From CAYYWP01 sp050176585 (GTDB taxonomy: Bacteria; Desulfobacterota; Binatia; HRBIN30; CADEER01): 52,431 nt of DNA. The notes below the pieces were generated by a model. The model made no database searches and was not told the origin of the DNA. It worked only from the letters and a program-made list of their open reading frames with translations. Shown piece after piece: positions 26,118-35,814 of the stretch. How positions within the stretch are numbered: the stretch's first letter is position 1; each line of letters starts with the position of its first letter. The DNA lies in the NCBI GenBank assembly GCA_050176585.1, contig JBFXHX010000029.1, forward strand, positions 1-52,431. The letters are read 5' to 3'. The position numbers and the translations under genes are program-made.

Positions 26118-28151
26118 TCAGAATTGGTAGGTGATCTTCAGTCCGAGCTCGTCGCGGCGATGGTTGAGTCCCCCGGCGCCCCAGGGGTCGAAGCTGTTCT
26201 GTCCCGAACCGAGGTTCGAATAGAAGTTCGCCCGGCCTTGGATGATCACGTCGTTGGTGAAGAAGTAGTCGCACTTGAGCTGGGACAGGAAATTGCGGTT
26301 CACCGGATCGATGGCGATGGCGATGAACGGCACGATCGTGCCCCCGGCATAGAACGAGGTCGCGGCGAGGGTGGTCAGGATTTCGATGTTGCGGAACGCG
26401 TCCCCCGTTCCATCCTTGAATGTGGCGATGCTCGCATCCTGGGTGCGCTCGGGTTGACCGGCGTAGATGCCGTTGCCCCACTGCACGCGCCCGGTTCGGC
26501 GGACGAAATCCGGGAATACGATCGGGTTTTGCATCGACGGGGAGAAGTAGGGCCGCTCGTCGGCGCTCAAGACGGAACCGCGCAGCTTGGACGACGTCCC
26601 CATGACGGCGCTCCAGAAGAACTGGCCGGTGAGGAACCAGGTGGTGCGGGGGTTCAAGAAGCGGATCCACGTCGGGCGGTCGAAGCCGATCATTCCCGCC
26701 CACACGTCGCGTTTCGTGAGGCCGACCGGCGCATAGACGTTCGGCAGCGGCTCGAAGATCCCAGGCGCGATCTCCTGCTCGACCTGTACGCGGTCTTTCA
26801 GGTAGCCGGACTGAAACGGGGCTCCGAGCTGATAGGCGGTCTCGAAACGCAATACCGTGTTCGTATAGTCGCCGTCGAAATAGTTCCCCGTGGCGCCGAA
26901 GATGTGCGTGTACGGAAACACGAACTCCGCGTCCACCTGTGCCGGGTAGAGCGGGGCTCGCACGCCGACGAGGCTCGCCAGCGGGCTGCTCGGATCGCTG
27001 GGGTTCTGCCGGAAGGCGTTGGCGGCCTGGAAGCTGGGAACCGTGATGCGGTTCACCTTCAAGCCGAATGGCGCGCCGGCAGCGGCGCCGATGCCGCGCG
27101 AGCGCGCGTACAAGTAGTTGACCGTGAACTCCAAGCCTTGCAACCACTCGTAGGAGTTCACACCGTGAAAACGAAAGCCGATGTCACTCGCCTCGCCGGG
27201 GTTGCGGTGAAAGTCGCCGCGCAGGTAGTCGGTGCCGTTCAAGTCGAACAGCGGGGTGAGCATGAGCGGTTGCGTCGGGCTGGCGAGCAGAACCTGCCCG
27301 GGGCGAACCGCATTTGGCACCGGAATGCCCCACGGCGCGGGCAGGAAGCGCACCTTATTCCCAGGCATGAAGTCGCCGGGGTTCCACACCACCTCGGCGA
27401 ACGCGTTGCTGATGCTGCCGAGCGTGCCGAAGTCCCAGATCATCTTCACCATCCAGAGGGGGATGCGGATCTTGTCCCAGTCCTCCTGCTGTAAGTGCCA
27501 GGTCGTATCGAGGGGGTTGATGATGTCCATCAGCCGGAACTGATCGCTCTCACCCCAGATCACCTGCTGACGACCGAGGCGGAAATTGAGCGGGATGTCG
27601 CTGAGGTCGATATCGATGTACGCTTCGCGCAACCGGTTCTCGTATTTGAGATCGTCGCGCGCGGACTCGCTCAGGCTCGTGTAGAGCCCCGGCCTGAGCG
27701 TCGTGCATCCGGGCGTCGCGCAGACGCACTGCGGCGTCGTACACTCGCGCCCGATGCGGTTTCCGACGATCGGACCGCCGACGTAATCGTCGTTGGGGGT
27801 GACGCCCTTCTGGCGACCGCCGGGACCGATGTCCCAGAAGCTGTCGTAGACGCCGCGGTACAGGATGTACAACTTCGACCGCTTGATGAACGGCACGTCG
27901 AAGCGGTCGACGAACTTGCCCTTCTGCAGCCACTCGTAATCCAGACGGATCAGCGCCGTGTTGCGGTTCTGGACGAACTGCCAGTTGTCGATGCTGCTCG
28001 TGCGCATGAGGGTCTGCGTGTCGACCGATCCCGACAGCTCGATGGGACCGTACTTCATGGTTGCCGATGCCAGTCCCACGGCGCCCAGCATCCAGAAGGC
28101 GACAGCGAACGAGAGCCCGATCCGTTGCACTGCGCGGCTGCGTCGTGCCAT
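26118..28151 (-). CDS. DUF1302-family outer-membrane beta-barrel protein
   Basis: 677 residues. A signal peptide ends near GLASA (about residue 30). The DUF1302 signature LGRQQVIWGESDQFRLMDIINPLD-type block is present around residues 190-215, and beta-strand alternation continues to a C-terminal ITYQF, the terminal Phe typical of barrel insertion by BAM. An unusual Cys cluster (RECTTPQCVCATPGC) near residue 135 may form a metal site or disulfides in a loop. DUF1302 proteins are often found with sterol, hydrocarbon or lipid uptake genes; no such partner is adjacent. It has its own promoter candidate at 28221-28248 and is followed by tRNA-Val. Confidence 0.85.
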   Translation of the reverse strand: MARRSRAVQRIGLSFAVAFWMLGAVGLASATMKYGPIELSGSVDTQTLMRTSSIDNWQFVQNRNTALIRLDYEWLQKGKFVDRFDVPFIKRSKLYILYRGVYDSFWDIGPGGRQKGVTPNDDYVGGPIVGNRIGRECTTPQCVCATPGCTTLRPGLYTSLSESARDDLKYENRLREAYIDIDLSDIPLNFRLGRQQVIWGESDQFRLMDIINPLDTTWHLQQEDWDKIRIPLWMVKMIWDFGTLGSISNAFAEVVWNPGDFMPGNKVRFLPAPWGIPVPNAVRPGQVLLASPTQPLMLTPLFDLNGTDYLRGDFHRNPGEASDIGFRFHGVNSYEWLQGLEFTVNYLYARSRGIGAAAGAPFGLKVNRITVPSFQAANAFRQNPSDPSSPLASLVGVRAPLYPAQVDAEFVFPYTHIFGATGNYFDGDYTNTVLRFETAYQLGAPFQSGYLKDRVQVEQEIAPGIFEPLPNVYAPVGLTKRDVWAGMIGFDRPTWIRFLNPRTTWFLTGQFFWSAVMGTSSKLRGSVLSADERPYFSPSMQNPIVFPDFVRRTGRVQWGNGIYAGQPERTQDASIATFKDGTGDAFRNIEILTTLAATSFYAGGTIVPFIAIAIDPVNRNFLSQLKCDYFFTNDVIIQGRANFYSNLGSGQNSFDPWGAGGLNHRRDELGLKITYQF

Positions 28152-28220
28152 TCGGCCCCCCTCCCTTGGCGCGTCACCCCCCCGAGCGGTGAAGAGCGCT
28201 CACTTCCCCGACGCGCGTGT

Positions 28221-28248
28221 CTTATAGACAACTCGCGCGGCAAGGCAA
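28221..28248 (-). promoter_or_regulatory. Sigma-70-type promoter candidate for the porin gene
   Basis: Read on the minus strand, TTGCCT (28248-28243) is followed after 16 bases by TATAAG (28226-28221). The predicted leader is about 65 nt to the start at 28151. Confidence 0.45.
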
Positions 28249-28309
28249 GTTGTTTTGGGTCAATGCAAGCCGCGTTGACTCAGCAGAGGACCCGCTGTAA
28301 CCGCGGCCT

Positions 28310-29734
28310 ATGTCGACCGTGCGCACCCGCTTCGCGCCCAGCCCCACCGGGTACCTGCACATCGGCGGGGCGCGCACAGCGCTGTTCAACTACCTGTACG
28401 CCCGCCGCCATGGTGGCGCGTTCGTGTTGCGGGTCGAGGACACCGATCGCGAGCGCTCCACCGCCGAATCGACGGAGGCGATCTTCGACAGCCTGCGCTG
28501 GCTCGGACTCGAATGGGACGAGGGCCCCTTCTTCCAAAGCGAACGGGCGGAGCTGTACCGGGAGCACGCCGAGCAGCTGCTCGCCAGCGGCCGTGCATAC
28601 CGCTGCTTCTGCACTCCGCAGGAGCTCGAGCAGCAACGCCAGGCGGCGGTGGCCGCGGGGGCCACACCCATGTACAGCGGCCGTTGCCGCACGCGGACCG
28701 ACAGTCCAGCCGGCCAACCGTTTGCGATACGCTTTCGCAGCCCGCAAGCGGGCGAGACGCTGGTCGCCGATGCCATCCGCGGCACCGTGGTCTTCCAGAA
28801 CGCCGACATCGACGATCTGATCATCATGCGCAGCGACGGCTCGCCGACGTACAATTTTTCGGTCGTGGTCGACGATGCGCTCATGCGGATCACGCACAAC
28901 CTGCGCGGCGACGACCACCTGGCGAACACCCCGAAGCAGGTGCTGATCTACCAGGCCCTCGGCTACACGCCGCCACTGTTCGCGCACATGCCGCTCATCC
29001 TCGGCTTGGACCGCGCCCGCCTGAGCAAGCGCCACGGCGCGACGTCGGTGCTCTCGTATCGGGAATCCGGCTTCCTACCCGACGCGCTCAACAACTACCT
29101 GGCGCGCCTCGGCTGGTCGGCCGGCGATCAAGAGATCTTCTCGCGCGCCGAGCTGATCGAGAAGTTCTCGCTCGAGCACGTCGGCGCTTCCGCCGGCGTG
29201 TTCAACCCGGAGAAGCTCGAGTGGGTGAACGCGCAGCATCTCAAGCGCCTCCGCGCGGCAGAGCTTCCGCCACTCCTCAAGCCCTTCATCGCCGCTCGCG
29301 GGTGGAGCATTCCGGGCGACGACGCGTGGCTGGCCCGCATGGCCGCCACGCTGCAGGAGCGCGCGAAGACGTTGGTCGATCTGATCGATCAAGCCGCGTA
29401 CTATTTCGCCGACGCGGTGGTGATCGAACCCGCGGCGGCTGCGAAGCACTTGGCCAAGGCGAACCGCGCGGCGTTCGAGGACCTGCGCGCCACGCTGGCG
29501 GCTGCGCCGGAGTGGCGCGCCCCGGCGATCGAAGCGGCGTTCCACTCGGTCCTGGCTCGACATCAGCTTCCGCTGGGCAAATTGGCACAACCAGTGCGGG
29601 TCGCGCTCACGGGCGGAACGGTGAGCCCCGGTATCTTCGACGTCGCCGAGGTCATCGGGCGAGAGCGCGCGCTCCAACGGCTGGATCGCGCGCTGCCGCT
29701 GGTCGGGGCCCAGGTCGCCGCGAGCGAGGGTTAG
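28310..29734 (+). CDS. gltX: Glutamyl-tRNA synthetase
   Basis: 474 residues with the HIGH-type motif PSPTGYLHIGG (residues 11-20) and the KMSKS equivalent RLSKRHG. Zinc ligands appear as CFC and YSGRC around residues 99-125, as in E. coli GltX. It charges tRNA-Glu. It is divergent from the porin gene and convergent with glnS, 79 bp apart. With a true GlnRS next door, this enzyme is probably discriminating. Confidence 0.95.
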   Translation: MSTVRTRFAPSPTGYLHIGGARTALFNYLYARRHGGAFVLRVEDTDRERSTAESTEAIFDSLRWLGLEWDEGPFFQSERAELYREHAEQLLASGRAYRCFCTPQELEQQRQAAVAAGATPMYSGRCRTRTDSPAGQPFAIRFRSPQAGETLVADAIRGTVVFQNADIDDLIIMRSDGSPTYNFSVVVDDALMRITHNLRGDDHLANTPKQVLIYQALGYTPPLFAHMPLILGLDRARLSKRHGATSVLSYRESGFLPDALNNYLARLGWSAGDQEIFSRAELIEKFSLEHVGASAGVFNPEKLEWVNAQHLKRLRAAELPPLLKPFIAARGWSIPGDDAWLARMAATLQERAKTLVDLIDQAAYYFADAVVIEPAAAAKHLAKANRAAFEDLRATLAAAPEWRAPAIEAAFHSVLARHQLPLGKLAQPVRVALTGGTVSPGIFDVAEVIGRERALQRLDRALPLVGAQVAASEG

Positions 29735-29813
29735 CGCGCACGATCCGGCTGGGCGTCAGCGGCTCGGAATCGCGCGAGATCCGCTCGCGGGCGCCGCATG
29801 GCGGCAGCGCGCG

Positions 29814-31520
29814 TCAGGCGGTTCCCGCTTCTCGGCTCTTGTGCTCGATTTTCGCCCAGGTGTCCCGCAAGCCGACAGTGCGGTTGAACACGGGCGCTCC
29901 CGGGCGCGAATCCGGATCGACACAGAAGTAGCCGTGCCGCTCGAACTGGTAACGGGTGAGCGGCGGAGCCAAAGCCAGGCTCGGCTCCAGCTGGCAATCG
30001 CGCAGTGTCTCCAGTGAGAGTGGGTTGAGCTGCGCCGTGAACGGCTGCCCATTCCGTTCCAGGTTCGGGTTCTCCGCCGTGAAGAGCCGGTCGTACAGCC
30101 GCACTTCGGCCGGAATCGCATGGGCGGCGGAGACCCAGTGCAAGGTGGCTTTCACCTTGCGGCCATCGCGGGCGTCCCCGCCGCGGGTCGCCGGATCGTA
30201 TGTACAGCGCAGCTCGACCACCTCGCCGCTCGCGTCCTTCACCACCCGCTCGCAGCGAACGAAGTAGGCATAGCGCAGGCGCACCTCGCGACCGGGAGCC
30301 AGCCGGAAGAACTGCCGCGGGGGATCTTCGCGGAAATCTTCCCGCTCGATGTACAGCTCGCGCGAGAACGGCACCCGCCGCGCGCCCATGCTCGCATCCT
30401 CGGGATTGTTCACCGCCGCCAGCTCCTCGACCTGCCCTTCCGGATAGTTCTCGATCACCACCTTGAGCGGGCGCAGTACCGCCATGGCCCGCGGCGCGCG
30501 GCGGTTCAAATCCTCCCGGATCGCGTGCTCGAGCATTGCCACATCCACCACGCTGTCGCGCTTCGCCACGCCGATCGCGGAGCAGAAGGCGCGGATCGCC
30601 TCGGGCGTGATGCCCCGGCGGCGCATGCCGGCCAGGGTCGGCATGCGCGGATCGTCCCAGCCCCGCACGTGGCCCTCCTCGACCAGGCTCAACAGCTTGC
30701 GCTTGCTCAGGACCGTGTAACTGAGGTTCAAGCGGGCGAACTCGTATTGGTATGGACGCGTGGGCACGGGGAGGTTGTCGATCACCCAGTCGTAGAGCGG
30801 GCGATGATCCTCGAACTCGAGGGTGCAGATCGAGTGCGTGACCCCCTCGATGGCGTCCGAGAGCGCGTGGGCGAAGTCGTACATCGGGTAGATGCACCAC
30901 GCATTGCCGGTGCGGTGGTGCGGCGCGCGCTTGATCCGATAAATGGCCGGGTCGCGCAGGTTGATGTTCGGCGATGCCATGTCGATCTTGGCGCGCAGCA
31001 CGTGCGCGCCTTCCGGAAACTCACCTGCGCGCATGCGGGCAAATAGATCGAGGTTCTCCTCCACCGAGCGGTTGCGATAGGGGCTGTCGCGACCGGGCTC
31101 GGTCAGCGTCCCCCGATACGCGCGCGTGTCCTCGGGGCTCAGGCTGCACACGTACGCTTTGCCGGCGCGGATCAGATGCACGGCATAATCGTGCATTTCC
31201 GCAAAGTAGTCCGACGCGTAAAAGAGCTTGTCGCGCCAGTCGAAGCCGAGCCAGTGCACGTCCTCCTGGATCGCGTCGACGTATTCGACGTCTTCCTTGG
31301 CCGGATTCGTGTCGTCGAAGCGGAGGTGGCAGACGCCGCCGTTCTCCAAGGCGACGCCGAAGTTTAAGCAGATCGATTTCGCGTGGCCGATGTGCAGATA
31401 GCCATTCGGCTCGGGTGGAAAGCGGGTGACGACGCGGCCCCCGTTCTTGCCGGCGGCCACATCCCTGGCGACGATGTCGCGAATGAAGTCCGAAGGTGTT
31501 GGAACCGTCCCGCGGTCCAT
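29814..31520 (-). CDS. glnS: Glutaminyl-tRNA synthetase
   Basis: The gene starts at ATG 31520 (MDRGTVPTPSDFIRD), giving 568 residues; the upstream Arg-rich frame is not GlnRS-like. It has PPEPNGYLHIGHAK (HIGH), VLSKRKL (KMSKS) and the two C-terminal beta-barrels for anticodon recognition, ending near EHKSREAG. Its presence removes the need for transamidation of Glu-tRNA-Gln. Matching tRNA-Gln(CTG) and tRNA-Glu(CTC) genes lie 10 kb away at 41420-41685. Confidence 0.95.
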   Translation of the reverse strand: MDRGTVPTPSDFIRDIVARDVAAGKNGGRVVTRFPPEPNGYLHIGHAKSICLNFGVALENGGVCHLRFDDTNPAKEDVEYVDAIQEDVHWLGFDWRDKLFYASDYFAEMHDYAVHLIRAGKAYVCSLSPEDTRAYRGTLTEPGRDSPYRNRSVEENLDLFARMRAGEFPEGAHVLRAKIDMASPNINLRDPAIYRIKRAPHHRTGNAWCIYPMYDFAHALSDAIEGVTHSICTLEFEDHRPLYDWVIDNLPVPTRPYQYEFARLNLSYTVLSKRKLLSLVEEGHVRGWDDPRMPTLAGMRRRGITPEAIRAFCSAIGVAKRDSVVDVAMLEHAIREDLNRRAPRAMAVLRPLKVVIENYPEGQVEELAAVNNPEDASMGARRVPFSRELYIEREDFREDPPRQFFRLAPGREVRLRYAYFVRCERVVKDASGEVVELRCTYDPATRGGDARDGRKVKATLHWVSAAHAIPAEVRLYDRLFTAENPNLERNGQPFTAQLNPLSLETLRDCQLEPSLALAPPLTRYQFERHGYFCVDPDSRPGAPVFNRTVGLRDTWAKIEHKSREAGTA

Positions 31521-31675
31521 TGATCTCGTCCCGCTTTCTCCATGCGCCACGGCGTCGCGGCGCAGCGCCGAACCTACACAGCGGATAACACCGTCGCAAT
31601 GTAGCGCCGTCTGACGGGCCCGACGCGGCCGCGGCCGAGCGCGCGCCACTGACGCCGTGGTAGGTTGGCAACCTC

Positions 31676-32710
31676 ATGGCCCACGGCGCCGCGCCGGTGT
31701 TGTTCGCCCTCGCCTCCGCCCTGCTGTTCGCGGCGGCCACGCCGGCGAGCAAAGTGCTGCTCGCCGAGCTGTCGGCGTTTCAACTCGCCGGGCTTCTCTA
31801 TCTGGGCGCTGCGCTGGCAATGCTGCCGGTGATCGCGCGGCGGCCCCACGTGCGCTCGACCCAGCTCGATCCGGCCAACCGGTGCCGGCTGCTCGGCGCT
31901 GTCGCGGCCGGAGGTCTCGTCGCACCGGTCCTGTTGCTGGCCGCGCTGCGGCTCACGCCCGCTGCTTCGGTGTCGCTGCTCCTCAACTTGGAGCTCGCGG
32001 CTACTGCCGTGCTCGGCGCGCTCGTATTCCACGAGCCGCTCGGACGTACGGGGTGGCTCGGCGCCGCAGGGATCGCCATCGCTGGAGGTGTTTTGTCCGG
32101 CGGCGATTGGCCGGGTCTCGCGGCTGCAGCACTGGTGGCCGCTGCGTGCGTGAGCTGGGCCTTGGACAACCACTTCACGGCGCTCATCGACGGGATCACC
32201 CCCGCGCTCAGCATCTGGTGGAAGGGCCTCGCCGCCGGCGGTACGAACCTGGCCATAGGCCTCGCGCTGCAACCCCTGTCCGCACCGGCCGGGGAGGTGG
32301 TGGCTGCACTAATGGTTGGCGCCCTCAGCTACGGCGTCAGCATCGTGTTGTACATTAACGCCGCGCACCGGCTCGGCGCCGTGCGGGCGCAGGCGGTCTT
32401 TTCGAGCGCGCCGTTCCTCGGGGCCGCGCTCGGCGTGGCGCTGCTCGGCGAGCCCCTGCCTCCGGCAATGCTGTTCGCCATCGCGGTCCTGGTGCCGTCG
32501 GTGGCGCTGGTCCTGCGCAGCGCGCACGCCCACCTCCACACCCATATCGCGGTGGAACACGTCCACAGCCATCGCCACGATGACGGCCACCACGATCACG
32601 TGCACGAGGGGCTCGCGCCCTCAGTTCTGCACTCCCATCGCCACAGTCACCCAGGGCTCGCTCACGCACACCCGCACTGGCCCGACCTGCACCATCGGCA
32701 TGAACACTGA
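31676..32710 (+). CDS. EamA/DMT-family transporter with His-rich C-terminal tail
   Basis: 344 residues. Residues 1 to about 280 form two EamA repeats with about ten membrane helices; the second repeat contains SYGVSIVLYINAAHRLGAVRAQ and FSSAPFLGAALGV. After residue about 282 comes a soluble tail of about 62 residues with roughly 23 His (HAHLHTH, HSHRHDDGHHDHVH, HSHRHSH, HAHPH, HHRHEH). The substrate of this DMT branch is unknown. The tail should bind Zn, Ni, Co or Cu and suggests metal efflux, metal sensing or metal-dependent gating (inference). It is divergent from glnS and convergent with katE. Confidence 0.85.
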   Translation: MAHGAAPVLFALASALLFAAATPASKVLLAELSAFQLAGLLYLGAALAMLPVIARRPHVRSTQLDPANRCRLLGAVAAGGLVAPVLLLAALRLTPAASVSLLLNLELAATAVLGALVFHEPLGRTGWLGAAGIAIAGGVLSGGDWPGLAAAALVAAACVSWALDNHFTALIDGITPALSIWWKGLAAGGTNLAIGLALQPLSAPAGEVVAALMVGALSYGVSIVLYINAAHRLGAVRAQAVFSSAPFLGAALGVALLGEPLPPAMLFAIAVLVPSVALVLRSAHAHLHTHIAVEHVHSHRHDDGHHDHVHEGLAPSVLHSHRHSHPGLAHAHPHWPDLHHRHEH

Positions 32711-32738
32711 TGGTGCCGGCCGGCACAGTGCCCGCCGT

Positions 32739-35252
32739 TCAGATCGCCGGCGGATCCGTTTCGCGCTCGTACTCGCGGTGGTGCTCCACCGCCTGGATGA
32801 ACTCTGCCAACCCGCGCTCGACGCCATCGGCGGGTGCGCGCAGGCAGCCGGGGTCGGGCTCACCTGAGGGCAGCGCCGCCGGAACGCCCGCTGCGTCCAG
32901 GATCGCCCGTCCATCGCCGACCGACAGTATCGGTTTGCAGTGGCGATATTGCTCCTTCGCGTATTCGACCGCGTGGCCGTTCTTCGCCAACGCCGTTCCG
33001 CAGCCGTCGGGAAAAATCACCGCGTCGAACAGGACAGCCGGGGACGCCTCCAGCGTGATATCCACCGGCAACTCCTCACCGTCGGCTTGGCGGACCACGC
33101 CGAGTTGAACCCCGACGTAACGCGGCACCGCCCCGGCGCGCGCCAGTGTCGCGTGGGCTGTTGCCGCCCCCTGGACGCCGTCCGCGACCACGATGGCCAC
33201 GCGCCGCGTGCTCACGCCGGTGGAGCCCGGCCGCGCGAACAGCGACAGCGCCTCCGACCTATTCACCTCCGGTGCGGGCGGTTTCTCCAGCGCGCGCGGC
33301 AGCGCCGGCGGCACCGCAATTCCCAGCCCTTCGGCTACCGCGGCCGCGAGCCGCTGATCGACGTTCGCCAAGCCCGCCACCATGCGTTGCCGGACCGCCG
33401 GTGTCTGCACACGGGTCAGCTCGAAGCGGAACGCCTTGATGATGTGCGCTTGCTCCACGGGCGTCTGGCTGTTCCAGAACAGCGTGGCCTGAGTATAGTG
33501 ATCGGCGAACTTCTCCGGTCGGCCGCGCAATTTGTCGTCCGCGATCGGCTCCGGAAACGACACGAACCCCTTCATACCGGCCTGGAACGGGCAGCCGCCT
33601 CCGAGTGAATTCGGCTCGTACGAGACACGGCCGCGATTGATCGTCTGGCGGTGCATGCCGTCGCGCTGGTTGTTGTGCACCTGCGCGATTGGGCTGTTGA
33701 TCGGGATCTCGTGAAAGTTCGGACCGCCGAGGCGGGTGAGCTGGGTATCGACATACGAGTGGATGCGGCCCTGCAGTAGCGGATCGTTGGTGAAGTCGAT
33801 GCCCGGCACGACATGGGCCGTGCAGAAGGCGACCTGCTCCGTCTCGGCGAAGAAATTATCGGGGTTGCGGTTCAGGACCAGCTTGCCCACCGGGCGCAGC
33901 GGCACCAACTCCTCGGGCACGATCTTGGTCGGATCGAGCACGTCGAAGCTGAACTCCTCCGCCTGCTCCTCGGTGAAGATCTGCACCGCGAGCTCGTACT
34001 CGGGATACGCACCCGCCTCGATCGCCTCCCAGAGGTCGCGGCGGTGAAAGTCGGCATCGGCACCGGCGATCTTCACCGCTTCGTCCCAGACCAGCGAGTG
34101 CGTGCCGGCGCTCGGCGACCAATGGAACTTGCACAGCACCGACTCGCCGGCGTCGTTCACCAGGCGGAACGTATGCACGCCAAAGCCCTGCATCGTGCGG
34201 TAACTGCGGGGGATGGCGCGATCCGACATCACCCACATCAGCATGTGCGTCGATTCCGGCATGAGCGACACGAAGTCCCAGAAGGTATCGTGCGCGCTCG
34301 CGGCCTGCGGCATGGCGTGGTGCGGCTCCGGCTTCACCGCATGGACCAGATCGGGAAACTTCATGGCGTCCTGGATGAAGAAAACAGGGATGTTGTTTCC
34401 CACGAGGTCCCAGTTGCCGTCCTCGGTATAGAACTTCACGGCGAAGCCGCGCACGTCGCGCGCGGTATCCACCGACCCGCGCTCGCCGGCGACCGTCGAG
34501 AAGCGCACGAACACCGGCGTGCGCTTGCCGGCGGCGGCGAACGGCGCCGCTTTCGTGAACTCCGTGAGCGGGTTCTCGCATTCGAAATAGCCGTGCGCGC
34601 CCGAGCCGCGCGCATGGACGACCCGCTCGGGGATGCGCTCGTGATCGAAGTGCGTGAGCTTCTCGCGCAGGATGAAGTCTTCCATCAGAGTCGGCCCGCG
34701 CAGGCCGGCTTTCAGAGAATCCTGGTTCTGCGCGACCGGAACGCCCTGATTCGTGGTCAGCACGCGCCCGCTGGAATCCGCGCGCACGCGGTCGAGCGGC
34801 GCATTGGTCGGATTGTCGCCCTCCGGCGGCTGTCCGGCGCCCGTCTTTTCGGAAGGAACGGTCTCGGTAAGGGTGCTTCCGCCGAGCGCGGGATCATCCG
34901 GCTGCACCGGCGCGCCCGCCTGGGGCGTGCGCGCGCGCTTGCCATACTCACTCGCCTTCAGCGGGTTGTGCGGAATGGCGGCGGCGAGCTCGTCCGTCCC
35001 TACCATCTTGTTGGCCAGTTGCTGCCCGGCCGCTGCTTCGTCGGCCGCGGGATCGCCGCTGCGGTTCGCGGCGCCGCGCTTACGCGCGGGCGGAGTGGGC
35101 GGTTTGGATGGCCCACTGACGGTGCCCTTCGCCCACGCGACCAAGGGCGAATTGTCGTCTGATTGTTTCCGGCGTTCTCCGCCGTTTCCGCTGCCCCTCG
35201 CTCGTGAAGGGTTCTTTCCGTTCTTGGTTCCCTCTTGCGCGTTCTTTGGCAT
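32739..35252 (-). CDS. katE: Large-subunit catalase (HPII type)
   Basis: The gene starts at ATG 35252 (MPKNAQEGTKNGK), giving 837 residues, longer than E. coli HPII (753). Residues 1-150 are a Lys/Arg/Pro-rich low-complexity extension. The catalase core has the distal His213 in VVHARGSG, the distal Asn in VGNNIPV (286/287) and the proximal heme ligand Tyr500 in RIHSYVDTQ. After about residue 690 there is a DJ-1/PfpI-like domain (STRRVAIVVADG to the end), which defines the large-subunit class. It degrades hydrogen peroxide in the cytoplasm. A perfect palindrome lies 74 bp upstream of the start. Confidence 0.94.
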   Translation of the reverse strand: MPKNAQEGTKNGKNPSRARGSGNGGERRKQSDDNSPLVAWAKGTVSGPSKPPTPPARKRGAANRSGDPAADEAAAGQQLANKMVGTDELAAAIPHNPLKASEYGKRARTPQAGAPVQPDDPALGGSTLTETVPSEKTGAGQPPEGDNPTNAPLDRVRADSSGRVLTTNQGVPVAQNQDSLKAGLRGPTLMEDFILREKLTHFDHERIPERVVHARGSGAHGYFECENPLTEFTKAAPFAAAGKRTPVFVRFSTVAGERGSVDTARDVRGFAVKFYTEDGNWDLVGNNIPVFFIQDAMKFPDLVHAVKPEPHHAMPQAASAHDTFWDFVSLMPESTHMLMWVMSDRAIPRSYRTMQGFGVHTFRLVNDAGESVLCKFHWSPSAGTHSLVWDEAVKIAGADADFHRRDLWEAIEAGAYPEYELAVQIFTEEQAEEFSFDVLDPTKIVPEELVPLRPVGKLVLNRNPDNFFAETEQVAFCTAHVVPGIDFTNDPLLQGRIHSYVDTQLTRLGGPNFHEIPINSPIAQVHNNQRDGMHRQTINRGRVSYEPNSLGGGCPFQAGMKGFVSFPEPIADDKLRGRPEKFADHYTQATLFWNSQTPVEQAHIIKAFRFELTRVQTPAVRQRMVAGLANVDQRLAAAVAEGLGIAVPPALPRALEKPPAPEVNRSEALSLFARPGSTGVSTRRVAIVVADGVQGAATAHATLARAGAVPRYVGVQLGVVRQADGEELPVDITLEASPAVLFDAVIFPDGCGTALAKNGHAVEYAKEQYRHCKPILSVGDGRAILDAAGVPAALPSGEPDPGCLRAPADGVERGLAEFIQAVEHHREYERETDPPAI

Positions 35253-35325
35253 GGCGCGCGCTAGGAGCAAAGGCCGCGCCACCGAACCGGGAAGCTGCAA
35301 AACCTAACACCAAACTCCCGCCGGC

Positions 35326-35352
35326 TTGTAGGACCGCAACGCGGTCCTACAA
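35326..35352. repeat. Perfect 12-bp inverted repeat upstream of katE
   Basis: TTGTAGGACCGC and GCGGTCCTACAA flank an AAC loop. It could be a REP-type element, an operator for katE, or a stem-loop. No T-run follows on either strand. It marks the border between the core genes and the accessory region. Confidence 0.55.
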
Positions 35353-35569
35353 CGACCGCGTAAGGTTTGTCCGTACGCGATGACGCGGCGCGCACCGTGC
35401 GAGCACCGGCGCCGAATGCGTACCGCGCCCGAGGGACCCCGCCCGCCGAGCTGCTGCTGTAGGTGTCCTTGAACCACTTCCACTTAGAGATACCTACCGG
35501 CTCTTCTGCCGGGCCCCCGTGACACAGGCCAGGCGCGATCAGCATCAGGTTAGCCGCGCCGGCGGCGGC

Positions 35570-35814
35570 GTGGGTAAGCTCGATCAGATCGCTGCGCTCA
35601 TCCCCGTCGATCCCAACCTGATCGGGGGAGTGCCCTGCATCCGGGGCTACGCCTGCGCGCGGCCACCGTCGTCGGGATGCTCGGCGACGGCATGTCCGAA
35701 CCCGAGATCCTTCGCGACTACCCGGACCTGAAAGCGGCTGACATCCGCGAGGCGCTGCACTACGCGGCTGCCGCGGTTCGTGAGCGCGAGCTGCCGCTCG
35801 TCAAAGCGGGTTGA
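35570..35814 (+). pseudogene. Decayed DUF433 antitoxin (copy 1)
   Basis: PVDPNLIGGVPCIRG matches the intact gene at 38231-38461, but a run of five G in the intact copy has four here, shifting the frame after CIRG. After the shift the protein resumes as VVGMLGDGMSEPEILRDYPDLKAADIREALHYAAAAVRERELPLVKAG. The end keeps the TTGA junction (35811-35814) with the downstream toxin remnant. Its N-terminus differs from that of the intact copy. Confidence 0.75.
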
